DNA of 5,888 bases from MESE01 sp036675035 (lineage in GTDB: Bacteria; Pseudomonadota; Gammaproteobacteria; Burkholderiales; Burkholderiaceae_D). Positions 1 through 5,557 of this stretch are shown here, in pieces (within the stretch, counting starts at the first letter, position 1; each line of letters opens with the position of its first letter). The notes below the pieces were generated by a model. It worked only from the letters and a program-made list of their open reading frames with translations, was not told the origin of the DNA and ran no database searches. The DNA lies in the NCBI GenBank assembly GCA_036675035.1, contig JAKFFO010000131.1, positions 1-5,888 on the forward strand. Reading direction: 5' to 3'. A program made the translations under genes and the position numbers.

Positions 1-837
1 ACCGACTTTGGCGGCAGCGATGTTGCGCTGAGCCGCGAAGAGAGCCAAAACGAAAAGCTGATCTGTTTTCCAAGCGCTATTTCAGGCGTTGTCCCGGTGG
101 TAAACATCCCGGGTGTGAAGAGCGGTGACTTGCGGCTGACCGGCGAACTCCTTTCCGCCATATTCGGCCGCAAGATCCTGTTCTGGAACGATCCCGCCAT
201 TGCAGAAGTGAATCCCGACCTCAAGCTGCCAAAGGCCGCCATCGTTGCCATCGTCCGGCAGGATGGATCAGGTACCACCTATAACTTTACCGATTACCTC
301 AGCAAAGTCAGCCCAGCCTGGAAGCAAGGGATCGGCAGAGATTTCAAGGTTGCCTGGCCAGCCGGCACAGTGCAAGTCAAGGGCAGCAGTGCCGTTTCCG
401 AGGCAGTCGCGAAAACGGCTGGCGCCATCGGTTACATCGACTATAGCTACGTGCTGCAGAACAAGCTGATTTACGCGAAGATGAAAAATCGGGCCGGGCA
501 ATTCGTCGCGCCATCGGCGCTTACGTTCGAGTCCGCACTTGCCGGCAGTTCGTGGAAAACCAAGGCAAACTTTGAGGAAATGCTGACGGATCAGGCGGGC
601 CGCAACAGTTGGCCGATCACGATGGGAACCTTCGTGATAGTGCCCAAGACCACCGACAACCCGGATGCAACGATCGCGACGCTGAAGTTTTTCACATGGG
701 CCTTCATGAAGGGCGACCAGGTGGTCAGCGGCGCCGACTTCGTCAGGCTGCCGGACCGGGTGCAAGCAAGGATCTACAGCGAGCTGACGAAGATCACCGA
801 TCGGGACGGCAAGCCGCTGCGTTGGAATCTGATGTAA
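1..837 (+). CDS. pstS: PstS-type phosphate ABC transporter substrate-binding protein, 5' end cut by window
   Basis: Periplasmic phosphate-binding protein of the high-affinity Pst uptake system. The frame is open from base 1, so the fragment is 278 residues and lacks the signal peptide and roughly the first 50 mature residues. Residues 2-10 (DFGGSDVAL) match the PstS DFGASDAPL segment whose second Asp binds phosphate in E. coli PstS (D7 here). Residues 86-93 (RQDGSGTT) carry the Arg and Ser-Gly-Thr phosphate ligands. Further family landmarks are VVNIPGVKSG, FWNDPAIAEVNP, FTDYLSKVSPAW, GAIGYIDYSY, SWPITMGTFVIV, LKFFTWAF, and the C-terminal DGKPL, which resembles the GKPL near the E. coli PstS end. 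The usual GGKGNxG loop is replaced by KGSSAVSE, so this may be a divergent paralogue. No pstC, pstA or pstB follows on this strand. A GTG at base 97 lies inside the conserved domain and is not the true start. Confidence 0.93.
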   Translation, partial: TDFGGSDVALSREESQNEKLICFPSAISGVVPVVNIPGVKSGDLRLTGELLSAIFGRKILFWNDPAIAEVNPDLKLPKAAIVAIVRQDGSGTTYNFTDYLSKVSPAWKQGIGRDFKVAWPAGTVQVKGSSAVSEAVAKTAGAIGYIDYSYVLQNKLIYAKMKNRAGQFVAPSALTFESALAGSSWKTKANFEEMLTDQAGRNSWPITMGTFVIVPKTTDNPDATIATLKFFTWAFMKGDQVVSGADFVRLPDRVQARIYSELTKITDRDGKPLRWNLM

Positions 838-1227
838 CGAAGATTGACCGTACCACAGCCCCGGCCATTCCCCGGAAAGGATAAGCGATAGTATGAGCTA
901 CCTTTCGTCGATAAATAGGTTCTTCCTGAACCTGCACTGACCAAGGTGCAAACTGTCAACGGGAAATACAATGTTTCCTCACCGGGCTGAGGGCGCGCGC
1001 AGTTCGTTTGCTGGATGACCCGTGTGTACTGCGGCGAATTCAGTGGCTTTAACGTGCTGCCCTGAAATGCCATTTCGGTGCCGAGAGTGCTTTCTTTTTT
1101 TATCAGCCAAGCGCATCAATCTCGCAGGACAATTTCCGGGATCGGTCAATTCAAATGATACAAAATTATCGCGTGGCGGCACGAGGTCGGCAAGGGCAAA
1201 ATTCCTTGCCGCCCGAGTACTGAACCA
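838..1227. other. Intergenic region with no convincing gene, after pstS
   Basis: These 390 bases separate pstS from the convergent minus-strand pair. Longer frames exist on both strands (about 1022-1459 plus, 979-1182 minus), but their products are rich in Arg, Ser and Cys, show no recognisable family motif, and the plus one runs antisense to a better gene. A 15-codon frame starts with ATG at 893, behind a GGAAAGG purine run ending at 880, and stops at 940; it could be the stump of a gene that once followed pstS. A run of Ts lies at about 1091-1101 but has no strong hairpin directly before it. The only strong secondary structure is the 8-bp stem-loop at 1188-1211, listed separately. Confidence 0.6.
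1188..1211 (-). terminator. Stem-loop downstream of the two-helix membrane protein gene
   Basis: A perfect 8-bp inverted repeat, CGGCAAGG (1188-1195) and CCTTGCCG (1204-1211), encloses an 8-base loop. It lies 16 bases past the stop codon of the minus-strand gene ending at 1228, where a terminator or a 3'-end stabilising hairpin would be expected. No T-run follows on either strand, so it is not a textbook intrinsic terminator. Confidence 0.4.
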
Positions 1228-1443
1228 TCAGCCGTCAATATGGCCGCTGTCCTTCATCGTCTTTTCGTTCCTGTACTCGCGCACGACGAGTGACAGCACC
1301 AGAACGATACCGAACAACAGGCCGGCAGTGACCGAAATCTTGAGGAATGTCGTTGGCGACAGCGGAGTTGCCCACAGCTGGACGATGGCAATCGTCACCC
1401 AGACCACGGCGATTGCCGAGCAGGCCACGATACCGGCTTTCAC
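1228..1443 (-). CDS. Small two-helix inner-membrane protein, family not recognised
   Basis: A 71-residue protein with two hydrophobic segments, roughly residues 4-22 (with AIAVVWVTIAIV) and 34-56 (with AGLLFGIVLVLSLVV), and a charged tail REYRNEKTMKDSGHIDG. This is the topology of a small integral inner-membrane protein; after the first helices the tail would probably be cytoplasmic by the positive-inside rule, which is inference. I chose the GTG at 1441-1443 because a GGAG Shine-Dalgarno sits 8 bases before it and because it overlaps the TGA of the upstream DUF4177 gene as GTGA. That overlap points to translational coupling. A longer frame reaching 1485 would invade the DUF4177 coding sequence further and lacks such a site. 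The protein carries no catalytic motif I can see. Its function is unknown; coupling suggests it works with, or is made in proportion to, the DUF4177 protein. Confidence 0.72.
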   Translation of the reverse strand: MKAGIVACSAIAVVWVTIAIVQLWATPLSPTTFLKISVTAGLLFGIVLVLSLVVREYRNEKTMKDSGHIDG

Positions 1444-1652
1444 CCGTCGCGCTCCATGACCACCAGGTAGGCTTCGCGCCGCCACAGCAACAGCATGCGC
1501 CGGATATCCTTTTCCATGGTGACTACGCGCCAGCCTTCGGCGCCATTCTTGTTCAGAAACTCGCTGAAACGAACCGGATCGACTTTGGACGCGCCAAGCA
1601 GAAGCGAGCCCAGCATACCCTCCTGATAAATTACGACTTTGTACTGTTTCAT
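1440..1652 (-). CDS. DUF4177 domain-containing small protein
   Basis: A 70-residue protein with the plan of DUF4177: an N-terminal strand YKVVIYQ (residues 4-10), a central helix, the signature FLNKNGAEGWRVVTMEKD (33-50, compare the family's LNxxGxxGWEL), and a last strand EAYLVVMERD (60-69) in place of the usual lysine/arginine-rich end strand. It is about the usual length of a single-domain member. The ATG at 1650-1652 follows an AGGGAG Shine-Dalgarno with close spacing. The biochemical role of DUF4177 is not established. It is the first gene of a two-gene unit and overlaps the start of the membrane protein gene by 4 bases. Between residues 11 and 32 the sequence GMLGSLLLGASKVDPVRF is longer than in many members, a mild oddity. 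Confidence 0.82.
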   Translation of the reverse strand: MKQYKVVIYQEGMLGSLLLGASKVDPVRFSEFLNKNGAEGWRVVTMEKDIRRMLLLWRREAYLVVMERDG

Positions 1653-1715
1653 TTTTCTCCCTGTGCTTTTTTGTTCAACGAGTGTGCAGGCAAATCCTCT
1701 GCACTGCAGACTTTA

Positions 1716-2062
1716 TCACGCGGGGCAGCGGAGAATTTTTCGAGTTCGAGGTGGGTAAATTCGCATGCAGACCGGAATGTAGCCGACCAGAAGCATCACG
1801 CTGGCGACGCCGGTTTTGCATTGCGTTTTCAGTGGAGGTTCACGAGCAACGGTGGCCGCACCGATATTCAGCTCGGCGAAGCGGATCATGTCGGCCGGGC
1901 CGGACCTTACGCCGTAAGATTCGGCATCGAGCAGGCGCGGGGTCACACGGACGATCGCATTTTCCTTTGGTATGCCGGTGTGCATGACGACCCTTCCGTG
2001 TTCCGTTACCGGACGTAGCTGTTCACCATGCCGTAGAGCGGGCGACCGGCGCCAGCCGGGTT
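1716..2062 (-). pseudogene. ampC: Decayed class C (AmpC-type) beta-lactamase gene, distal part only
   Basis: Read on the minus strand, 1716-1985 encodes KENAIVRVTP, LDAESYGVRS and ADMIRFAELNIG (the last two lying within 1860-1931). These match the AmpC segment whose E. coli form reads KENKPVRV, LDAEAYGVKS, then a DM-R helix. After NIGA the frame jumps directly to EPPLKTQCKTG; KTG (1809-1817) is the class C active-site KTG box, and about 60 residues that normally lie between are missing. What follows, VGYIP and RIYPP, resembles scrambled remains of the AFIP and NYP segments. Upstream, in another frame, 2009-2041 reads PLYGMVNSYVR before a stop, resembling the AmpC LGMKNTYV segment just before this region. 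The SxxK and YAN motifs and the whole N-terminal half are absent. A GGAAGG lies before an ATG at 1985, but the remaining piece cannot be an active enzyme. Match is from memory of the family, not alignment. Confidence 0.75.
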
Positions 2063-2109
2063 AACATTCCGCGATGGATAAAGGTCGGGTTTGCTCCGCC
2101 ACGAATGCT

Positions 2110-2916
2110 TTACGATCCTCGCGCCTCTGCCAACGCGATAGTCAAATGCTGTACCTTCTTTTTCAGGTGATCCCGCTCGTTGGCAAGTTCGTCGACCAAT
2201 AGCGTCAGGCGGTGAATCGTCAGCTGATCGGGCGTTGCATCGGCAGGAGGGGGCTCTGGTGCAGGTTTCGGCGGCAGACGTGCTTCTCGTACCTGCTTTG
2301 CGACCTGGCGTAATTCTTTCTTGCCTCCGGCAACAGCGGTTACCTGTTTTTCGCTGGGCAGCGAAGCCACCGCTGCCGCCGCGTTAATCGAAATCACGCC
2401 CGACTTTACCGCACTGACCAGTTCGGGCGCAGCCATCTTCTGGATTTTCTCGATCTGACCCAGCGTCGCGCTGCTTACCCGCGCCGCACGTGCAATAGCC
2501 TCGCGCGTCAGAGATGGCTTGGCTCCGGGCTGTGCGGGAGCATCGGCTCCGGCAGTCTCTGCAGGCTGCTGCTCTGTCTGCGTCTGCGCCAGCCGCGCGG
2601 AGAAGATTTCCTTCTTGCGCAGCGCAAGCACGCCGCGCTGAAAATCCGATACGCTGCGCCGCCCGAGGTGATTGTCGATCATCCATAGATGTACATCGTC
2701 CATCGACTGGAACGTCTTGTTCTGCATGGTATTGAAAGGAATGCCGTGTTTTTGGCAGATGCGGTAGCGATTGTGGCCGTCCACCAGAAGATCGCCCCAC
2801 AGCACCAGCGCATCGCGGCATCCCTCGGCAAGCAGACTGCGTTCCAGTGCAGAGAATTCGTCTTCGGTCAGCGGATCGATATAGGCACGGAGGTCTTCAT
2901 TGATAGTGATGGTCAT
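2110..2916 (-). CDS. Orphan ParB/Spo0J-like DNA-binding protein
   Basis: A 268-residue protein. Residues about 8-85 form a ParB-like N-terminal domain, with LTEDEFSALERSLLAEG, a turn LVLWGDLLVDGHNRYRICQKHGI (the DGHNRYR at 46-52 stands where partition ParBs have their nucleotide-binding arginine box), and MDDVHLWMIDNHLGRR. A Gln/Ala/Pro-rich linker spans 108-135. Residues 136-160 (LTREAIARAARVSSATLGQIEKI) look like a helix-turn-helix, followed by ISINAAAAVASLPSEKQ, typical of the ParB central domain. A proline-rich hinge (214-228) precedes a C-terminal coiled coil with leucine/valine heptads (232-266). No parA neighbour and no canonical parS sequence are visible, so a role in chromosome partition is unlikely. 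Such proteins occur on plasmids, prophages and integrative elements as regulators, which is only inference here. The ATG start has no clear Shine-Dalgarno. Confidence 0.85.
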   Translation of the reverse strand: MTITINEDLRAYIDPLTEDEFSALERSLLAEGCRDALVLWGDLLVDGHNRYRICQKHGIPFNTMQNKTFQSMDDVHLWMIDNHLGRRSVSDFQRGVLALRKKEIFSARLAQTQTEQQPAETAGADAPAQPGAKPSLTREAIARAARVSSATLGQIEKIQKMAAPELVSAVKSGVISINAAAAVASLPSEKQVTAVAGGKKELRQVAKQVREARLPPKPAPEPPPADATPDQLTIHRLTLLVDELANERDHLKKKVQHLTIALAEARGS

Positions 2917-3068
2917 GGCGCAGGTGAATTAAAAACGAAGCTGCGTAGTGTACACACCGCTGACGTTTTGCGCGGCGTGGCTGGAAAGTTATCGGAGGTC
3001 AGCGAAAGCTTACTCTTGCCTTCTTGCCGAGAAAGAATCAAGCCGGGGCCGCTCTTTAAGCCTTCCCA

Positions 3069-3083
3069 TTGATTTGCAATCAA
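3069..3083. repeat. Short perfect inverted repeat, possible operator
   Basis: TTGATT-TGC-AATCAA is a perfect 6-bp inverted repeat with a 3-base centre, lying 24 bases upstream of the proposed -35 box of the ketosynthase gene. Size and position suit a dimeric regulator site, but it does not match any consensus I can recall with confidence, and AT-rich repeats of this size can occur by chance. Confidence 0.35.
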
Positions 3084-3088
3084 CATTT

Positions 3089-3118
3089 CGCGGCGAAATT
3101 CTGAAGTATGACGCCGCG
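3089..3118. repeat. GC-rich inverted repeat overlapping the candidate promoter
   Basis: CGCGGCG (3089-3095) and CGCCGCG (3112-3118) form a perfect 7-bp inverted repeat around a 16-base AT-rich centre. The right arm covers the end of the proposed -35 box and the start of the spacer of the ketosynthase promoter. It could be a two-half-site operator or a hairpin; no plus-strand gene lies just upstream that would need a terminator. Confidence 0.35.
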
Positions 3119-3135
3119 GGCTTTTAGGTCATAAT
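3108..3135 (+). promoter_or_regulatory. Candidate sigma-70 promoter for the ketosynthase gene
   Basis: ATGACG (3108-3113, four of six matches to TTGACA) and CATAAT (3130-3135, five of six matches to TATAAT) are separated by 16 bases. The -10 box ends 43 bases before the ATG at 3179, giving a short leader. Found by eye, not scored. Confidence 0.42.
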
Positions 3136-3178
3136 ATTGCCGCACATCATTTCTTCATTGTCAAGAAAGCCAAACATC

Positions 3179-4306
3179 ATGTATCACGCCATCATCAGCG
3201 GCACCGGCATGTTCACGCCAGAACACGTCATCACCAACGCCGAACTCATCGAATCCTTCAACAAATACGTCGCGCTCTACAACACGCGCAATGCAGCTCG
3301 CATTGAAGCGGGTGAGCTGGTCGCGCTGCAGGAATCGAGTGTCGAGTTTATTGAAAAGGCATCCGGCATCAAGCAGCGCTACGTACTCGAAAAGACCGGG
3401 GTGCTTGACCCGGAACGCATGTATCCGCGCTTTACCGAGCGCGCCGACGACGAACTGTCGCTGGAAGCGGAAATCGCCGTTGCCGCCTGCCGCGATGCGC
3501 TGGCCGCCGCGGGCAAGACTGCGGCCGACATCGACACCGTGATCTGCGCATCAGCCAACATGCAGCGTGCCTATCCGGCGATGGGCATCGAAATCCAGCA
3601 GGCGCTCGGCATCAATGGATTCGCGTTCGATATGAACGTTGCCTGCTCGTCGGCCACGTTCGGCATCCAGCAAGCGGTCGACGCAATTCGCTGCGGCTCG
3701 GCGCGTGCGGTGCTGGTAGTGAATCCGGAAATTACCTCGGGCCACCTGGAATGGCGCGACCGTGACTGCCACTTCATCTTCGGCGATGTCGCCACCGCGG
3801 TTGTGGTCGAGCGTGCCGATCTGGCATCGCCGTCGGCGGCCAGCAAATGGGAAGTGCTGGGCACGCAGCTGGCGACCCAGTTCTCCAACAACATCCGCAA
3901 CAACTTCGGCTTCATGAACAGCTCCGAAGACAGCGACCCGAATGCGCGCGACAAGAAGTTTCGCCAGGAAGGCCGCAAGGTGTTCAAGGAAGTGGTGCCG
4001 CTCGCCGCTGCGCATATCGAAGCGCATCTGAATACGCTCGACATCAGGCCGGCCGACGTGCGTCGCTATTGGTTGCACCAGGCGAACGTCGGCATGAACC
4101 AGCTGGTTGGCAAAAAGCTGCTGGGCCGTGAGGCGACCGCCGACGAAGCACCGATCATTCTCGACGAATTTGCAAACACCGCATCAGCCGGCTCAGTGAT
4201 CGCCTTTCATCGCCACAAAGGCGATCTGGCCACCGGCGATCTCGGCGTGATCTGCTCGTTCGGTGCCGGCTATTCGATTGGCAGCGTGGTGGTACGCAAG
4301 CTGTAA
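3179..4306 (+). CDS. fabH: Beta-ketoacyl-ACP synthase III (FabH family), long form
   Basis: Condensing enzyme of the thiolase fold, 375 residues, which joins an acyl-CoA to malonyl-ACP in fatty acid synthesis in the cytoplasm. The Cys-His-Asn triad is complete: C156 in NVACSSATFG, H300 in WLHQANVGMN and N333 in EFANTASAGSV, with the C-terminal FGAGYSIGSVVVRKL typical of the family. It is some 55 residues longer than E. coli FabH (317). The extra length lies mainly near residues 26-52 (SFNKYVALYNTRNAA region) and 70-95. This long form recalls the Pseudomonas PA3286-type FabH, reported to take medium-chain acyl-CoA from beta-oxidation, so it is probably not the housekeeping fabH; that assignment is inference. 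The ATG at 3179 starts the family-typical MYHAIISGTG; a TTG at 3137 would add 14 unlikely residues. Only a weak AAGAAAG precedes the start. A thioesterase gene follows after 128 bases. Confidence 0.9.
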   Translation: MYHAIISGTGMFTPEHVITNAELIESFNKYVALYNTRNAARIEAGELVALQESSVEFIEKASGIKQRYVLEKTGVLDPERMYPRFTERADDELSLEAEIAVAACRDALAAAGKTAADIDTVICASANMQRAYPAMGIEIQQALGINGFAFDMNVACSSATFGIQQAVDAIRCGSARAVLVVNPEITSGHLEWRDRDCHFIFGDVATAVVVERADLASPSAASKWEVLGTQLATQFSNNIRNNFGFMNSSEDSDPNARDKKFRQEGRKVFKEVVPLAAAHIEAHLNTLDIRPADVRRYWLHQANVGMNQLVGKKLLGREATADEAPIILDEFANTASAGSVIAFHRHKGDLATGDLGVICSFGAGYSIGSVVVRKL

Positions 4307-4420
4307 TCCGCGGCAAGAAATGCAAAAAACGGGGCGCAGGCCGCAATGATACGGAGCAGTCACGGCTTGTTCCCTATGTCGTCAGAAAATAGAGCAGGCA
4401 ACGGTCAATTCACTTGTCAC

Positions 4421-4425
4421 AGGAG
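4421..4425 (+). promoter_or_regulatory. Shine-Dalgarno fixing the thioesterase start
   Basis: AGGAG stands 9 bases before the ATG at 4435. It supports that ATG over the upstream in-frame TTG at 4414, which lies before this site. Confidence 0.65.
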
Positions 4426-4434
4426 CATCCTCGA

Positions 4435-4872
4435 ATGTGGGACCTTCCCAATCCCCATATGTTTTCCGTCACTCCGCAGCCGGACGATATAGACGGGCTC
4501 AACCATACCAACAACGCGGTCTACGTGAAGTGGTGCGAGCAGGCAGCATGGTCGCATTCCGAACATCTCGGACTGAGCCTGGATGACTATCGGCGGCTCG
4601 ACCGTGCAATGGCTATTCGCCGCAGTGAATACGACTATATCCTCGCCACTTATGCCGGCGAACCGCTCACGGTGGGAACCTGGCTGGTCGCCAAGGATGG
4701 AAGTATCGGGACCGAGCGGCGTTTCCAGATTATTCGCGCTGCCGATGGCGCCACCGTACTGCGCAGCCGCTGGGAACTGGTCTGCATCCAGTTGAGCAAC
4801 GGCCGGGTACGCAGGATGCCTGCGGAATTCATTGAAGCTTATATTCCGATACCGGCAGATTGCGGCAATTGA
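4435..4872 (+). CDS. Acyl-CoA thioesterase, 4HBT/YbgC-like hotdog fold
   Basis: A 145-residue single-domain hotdog-fold thioesterase, expected to release free acid and CoA (or ACP) from acyl-thioesters in the cytoplasm. Residues 18-34 (DIDGLNHTNNAVYVKW, then CEQ) match the family active-site motif D-x3-4-H-x-N-N-x-x-Y-x-x-W/F-x-E; D20 is the likely catalytic Asp, H24, N26 and N27 the partners, and E35 the conserved Glu in the helix. The strands IRRSEYDYILATYAGEPLTVGTW and RRFQIIRAADGATVLRSRWELVCI are the usual core of the fold, and RVRRMPAEFIEAY is the usual ending. Length is normal for the family (about 130-150). The gene is 128 bases behind the ketosynthase gene on the same strand with no terminator seen between them, so co-transcription is possible. 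Substrate chain length cannot be read from the sequence. Confidence 0.88.
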   Translation: MWDLPNPHMFSVTPQPDDIDGLNHTNNAVYVKWCEQAAWSHSEHLGLSLDDYRRLDRAMAIRRSEYDYILATYAGEPLTVGTWLVAKDGSIGTERRFQIIRAADGATVLRSRWELVCIQLSNGRVRRMPAEFIEAYIPIPADCGN

Positions 4873-4879
4873 TCGCTAC

Positions 4880-4901
4880 AACAGGCGACGCCTGTTTTCT
4901 T
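4880..4901 (+). terminator. Intrinsic terminator after the thioesterase gene
   Basis: A perfect 7-bp stem AACAGGC (4880-4886) / GCCTGTT (4890-4896) with a 3-base GAC loop is followed by TTCTT, the stem's own last Ts extending the run. It begins 8 bases after the thioesterase stop codon, the expected place for the end of a ketosynthase-thioesterase transcript. Confidence 0.75.
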
Positions 4902-4966
4902 CGGCACGGTATTATTCCGATCGCATCCAAAGCGGTATCTCCAATCAATTCAGTCGAGTTAAAGAA

Positions 4967-5557
4967 ATGAAGACAAAACAAAACAGACCTGCGGCGTATA
5001 TCCTGGCCCTTGGCATGCTGCTGCTGAGTGCGGGTTGTGCCGACGTCAGCAACGCGATCGGCAATGCGGACTCCCGTGAGCGTGAGGTTTGCGTGGAAAA
5101 ATTCTGCCTGAACGACCCTGTTTCAATGCATGAGTCGCATGCGAACAGCCCGCGAGTATCAAAGCTGGGCTATCCGATCTGCAATAAGCCGGGAAGGTTT
5201 TCGTTCCAGGATGAGCCGCTCGCCAACGGCGGAAAAGTACGCGTCTACTATGTGTCGGTACCCGGTGCCAGGAAAGGGGCGCACCTTCGCATCAGCGGCC
5301 TGGAGCAGGTGCTGGACAAAGAGCCCGATTTCAACGGAAAACTGGCCCTCATCGAAAAACTGAACCAGGAGTATGGCCTGCCGCCGAAAAGCACGCGCCG
5401 CGGCAACTCCGGACAGTATTTCTCGGAAGGCGTCGCCAGGAACGGCCGCCAGACCAGGATCGTGGTGACCAACCATCTTTTCATCGCGGACAGTGAAAAC
5501 TATGATCGCGGCTTCAGCCAGCAACGGCATGGCGCTCAACCGGGCTGCGGCAAATAA
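4967..5557 (+). CDS. Predicted outer-membrane lipoprotein, family not recognised
   Basis: A 196-residue protein with a type II (lipoprotein) signal peptide: basic start MKTKQNRP, hydrophobic core AAYILALGMLLL, and lipobox SAGC with the lipidated Cys at 24. The -3 position is Ser rather than Leu, slightly off the usual box. The residues after the Cys are Ala and Asp, with no Asp at +2, which favours transfer to the outer membrane. The mature part has four further cysteines (42, 47, 72, 194) that could form two disulfides, a short strand-rich stretch VRVYYVSVPGA (91-101), a helix-like LEQVLDKEPDFNGKLALIEKLNQEYGLP, and RIVVTNHLFI near the end. I recognise no family. The ATG at 4967 is chosen because it begins the signal peptide; a longer frame from 4832 would overlap the thioesterase gene. 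Ribosome site is weak (AAAGAA). The terminator upstream implies its own promoter, which I cannot locate. Confidence 0.8.
   Translation: MKTKQNRPAAYILALGMLLLSAGCADVSNAIGNADSREREVCVEKFCLNDPVSMHESHANSPRVSKLGYPICNKPGRFSFQDEPLANGGKVRVYYVSVPGARKGAHLRISGLEQVLDKEPDFNGKLALIEKLNQEYGLPPKSTRRGNSGQYFSEGVARNGRQTRIVVTNHLFIADSENYDRGFSQQRHGAQPGCGK

Larger units (their letters stand above)
2917..3178. promoter_or_regulatory. Divergent intergenic region between the ParB-like gene and the ketosynthase gene
   Basis: These 262 bases must drive transcription both ways. For the minus strand, a TACACT (2947-2952 read in reverse) could be a -10 box about 30 bases before the ATG, but no good -35 lies at the right distance. 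It overlaps a perfect 8-base palindrome GTGTACAC at 2948-2955. The plus-strand side carries the candidate promoter and the two inverted repeats listed separately. The middle part, about 2985-3060, shows no feature I can name. Confidence 0.5.

Noticed and set aside
1066..1101. Intrinsic terminator for pstS at the T-run
   Set aside because: The only nearby stem (GAAAT-GCC-ATTTC) is weak, AT-rich and about 12 bases from the T-run, and it lies over 200 bases past the pstS stop.
979..1182. 67-residue minus-strand frame
   Set aside because: It begins at a GTG with no ribosome site and has no recognisable motif; a relic cannot be excluded.
1022..1459. 145-residue plus-strand open frame
   Set aside because: Its second half is antisense to the two-helix membrane protein gene, and the composition is not protein-like.
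1716..1985. Treating the 89-residue minus frame as an intact hypothetical gene
   Set aside because: It has an ATG with GGAAGG upstream, but its content is fused, shortened pieces of a class C beta-lactamase, so a relic explains it better.
1347..2018. 223-residue plus-strand open frame
   Set aside because: It runs antisense to the DUF4177 gene and the ampC relic, has no good ribosome site, and shows no family motif; the minus-strand readings have recognisable motifs.
2948..2955. GTGTACAC palindrome as a parS-like centromere site
   Set aside because: It is only 8 bases, single copy, and does not resemble the canonical 16-base parS; kept only as a possible operator.
3551..4078. Long minus-strand frames inside the ketosynthase gene
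   Set aside because: Antisense shadows of a GC-rich coding sequence with an intact catalytic triad on the plus strand.
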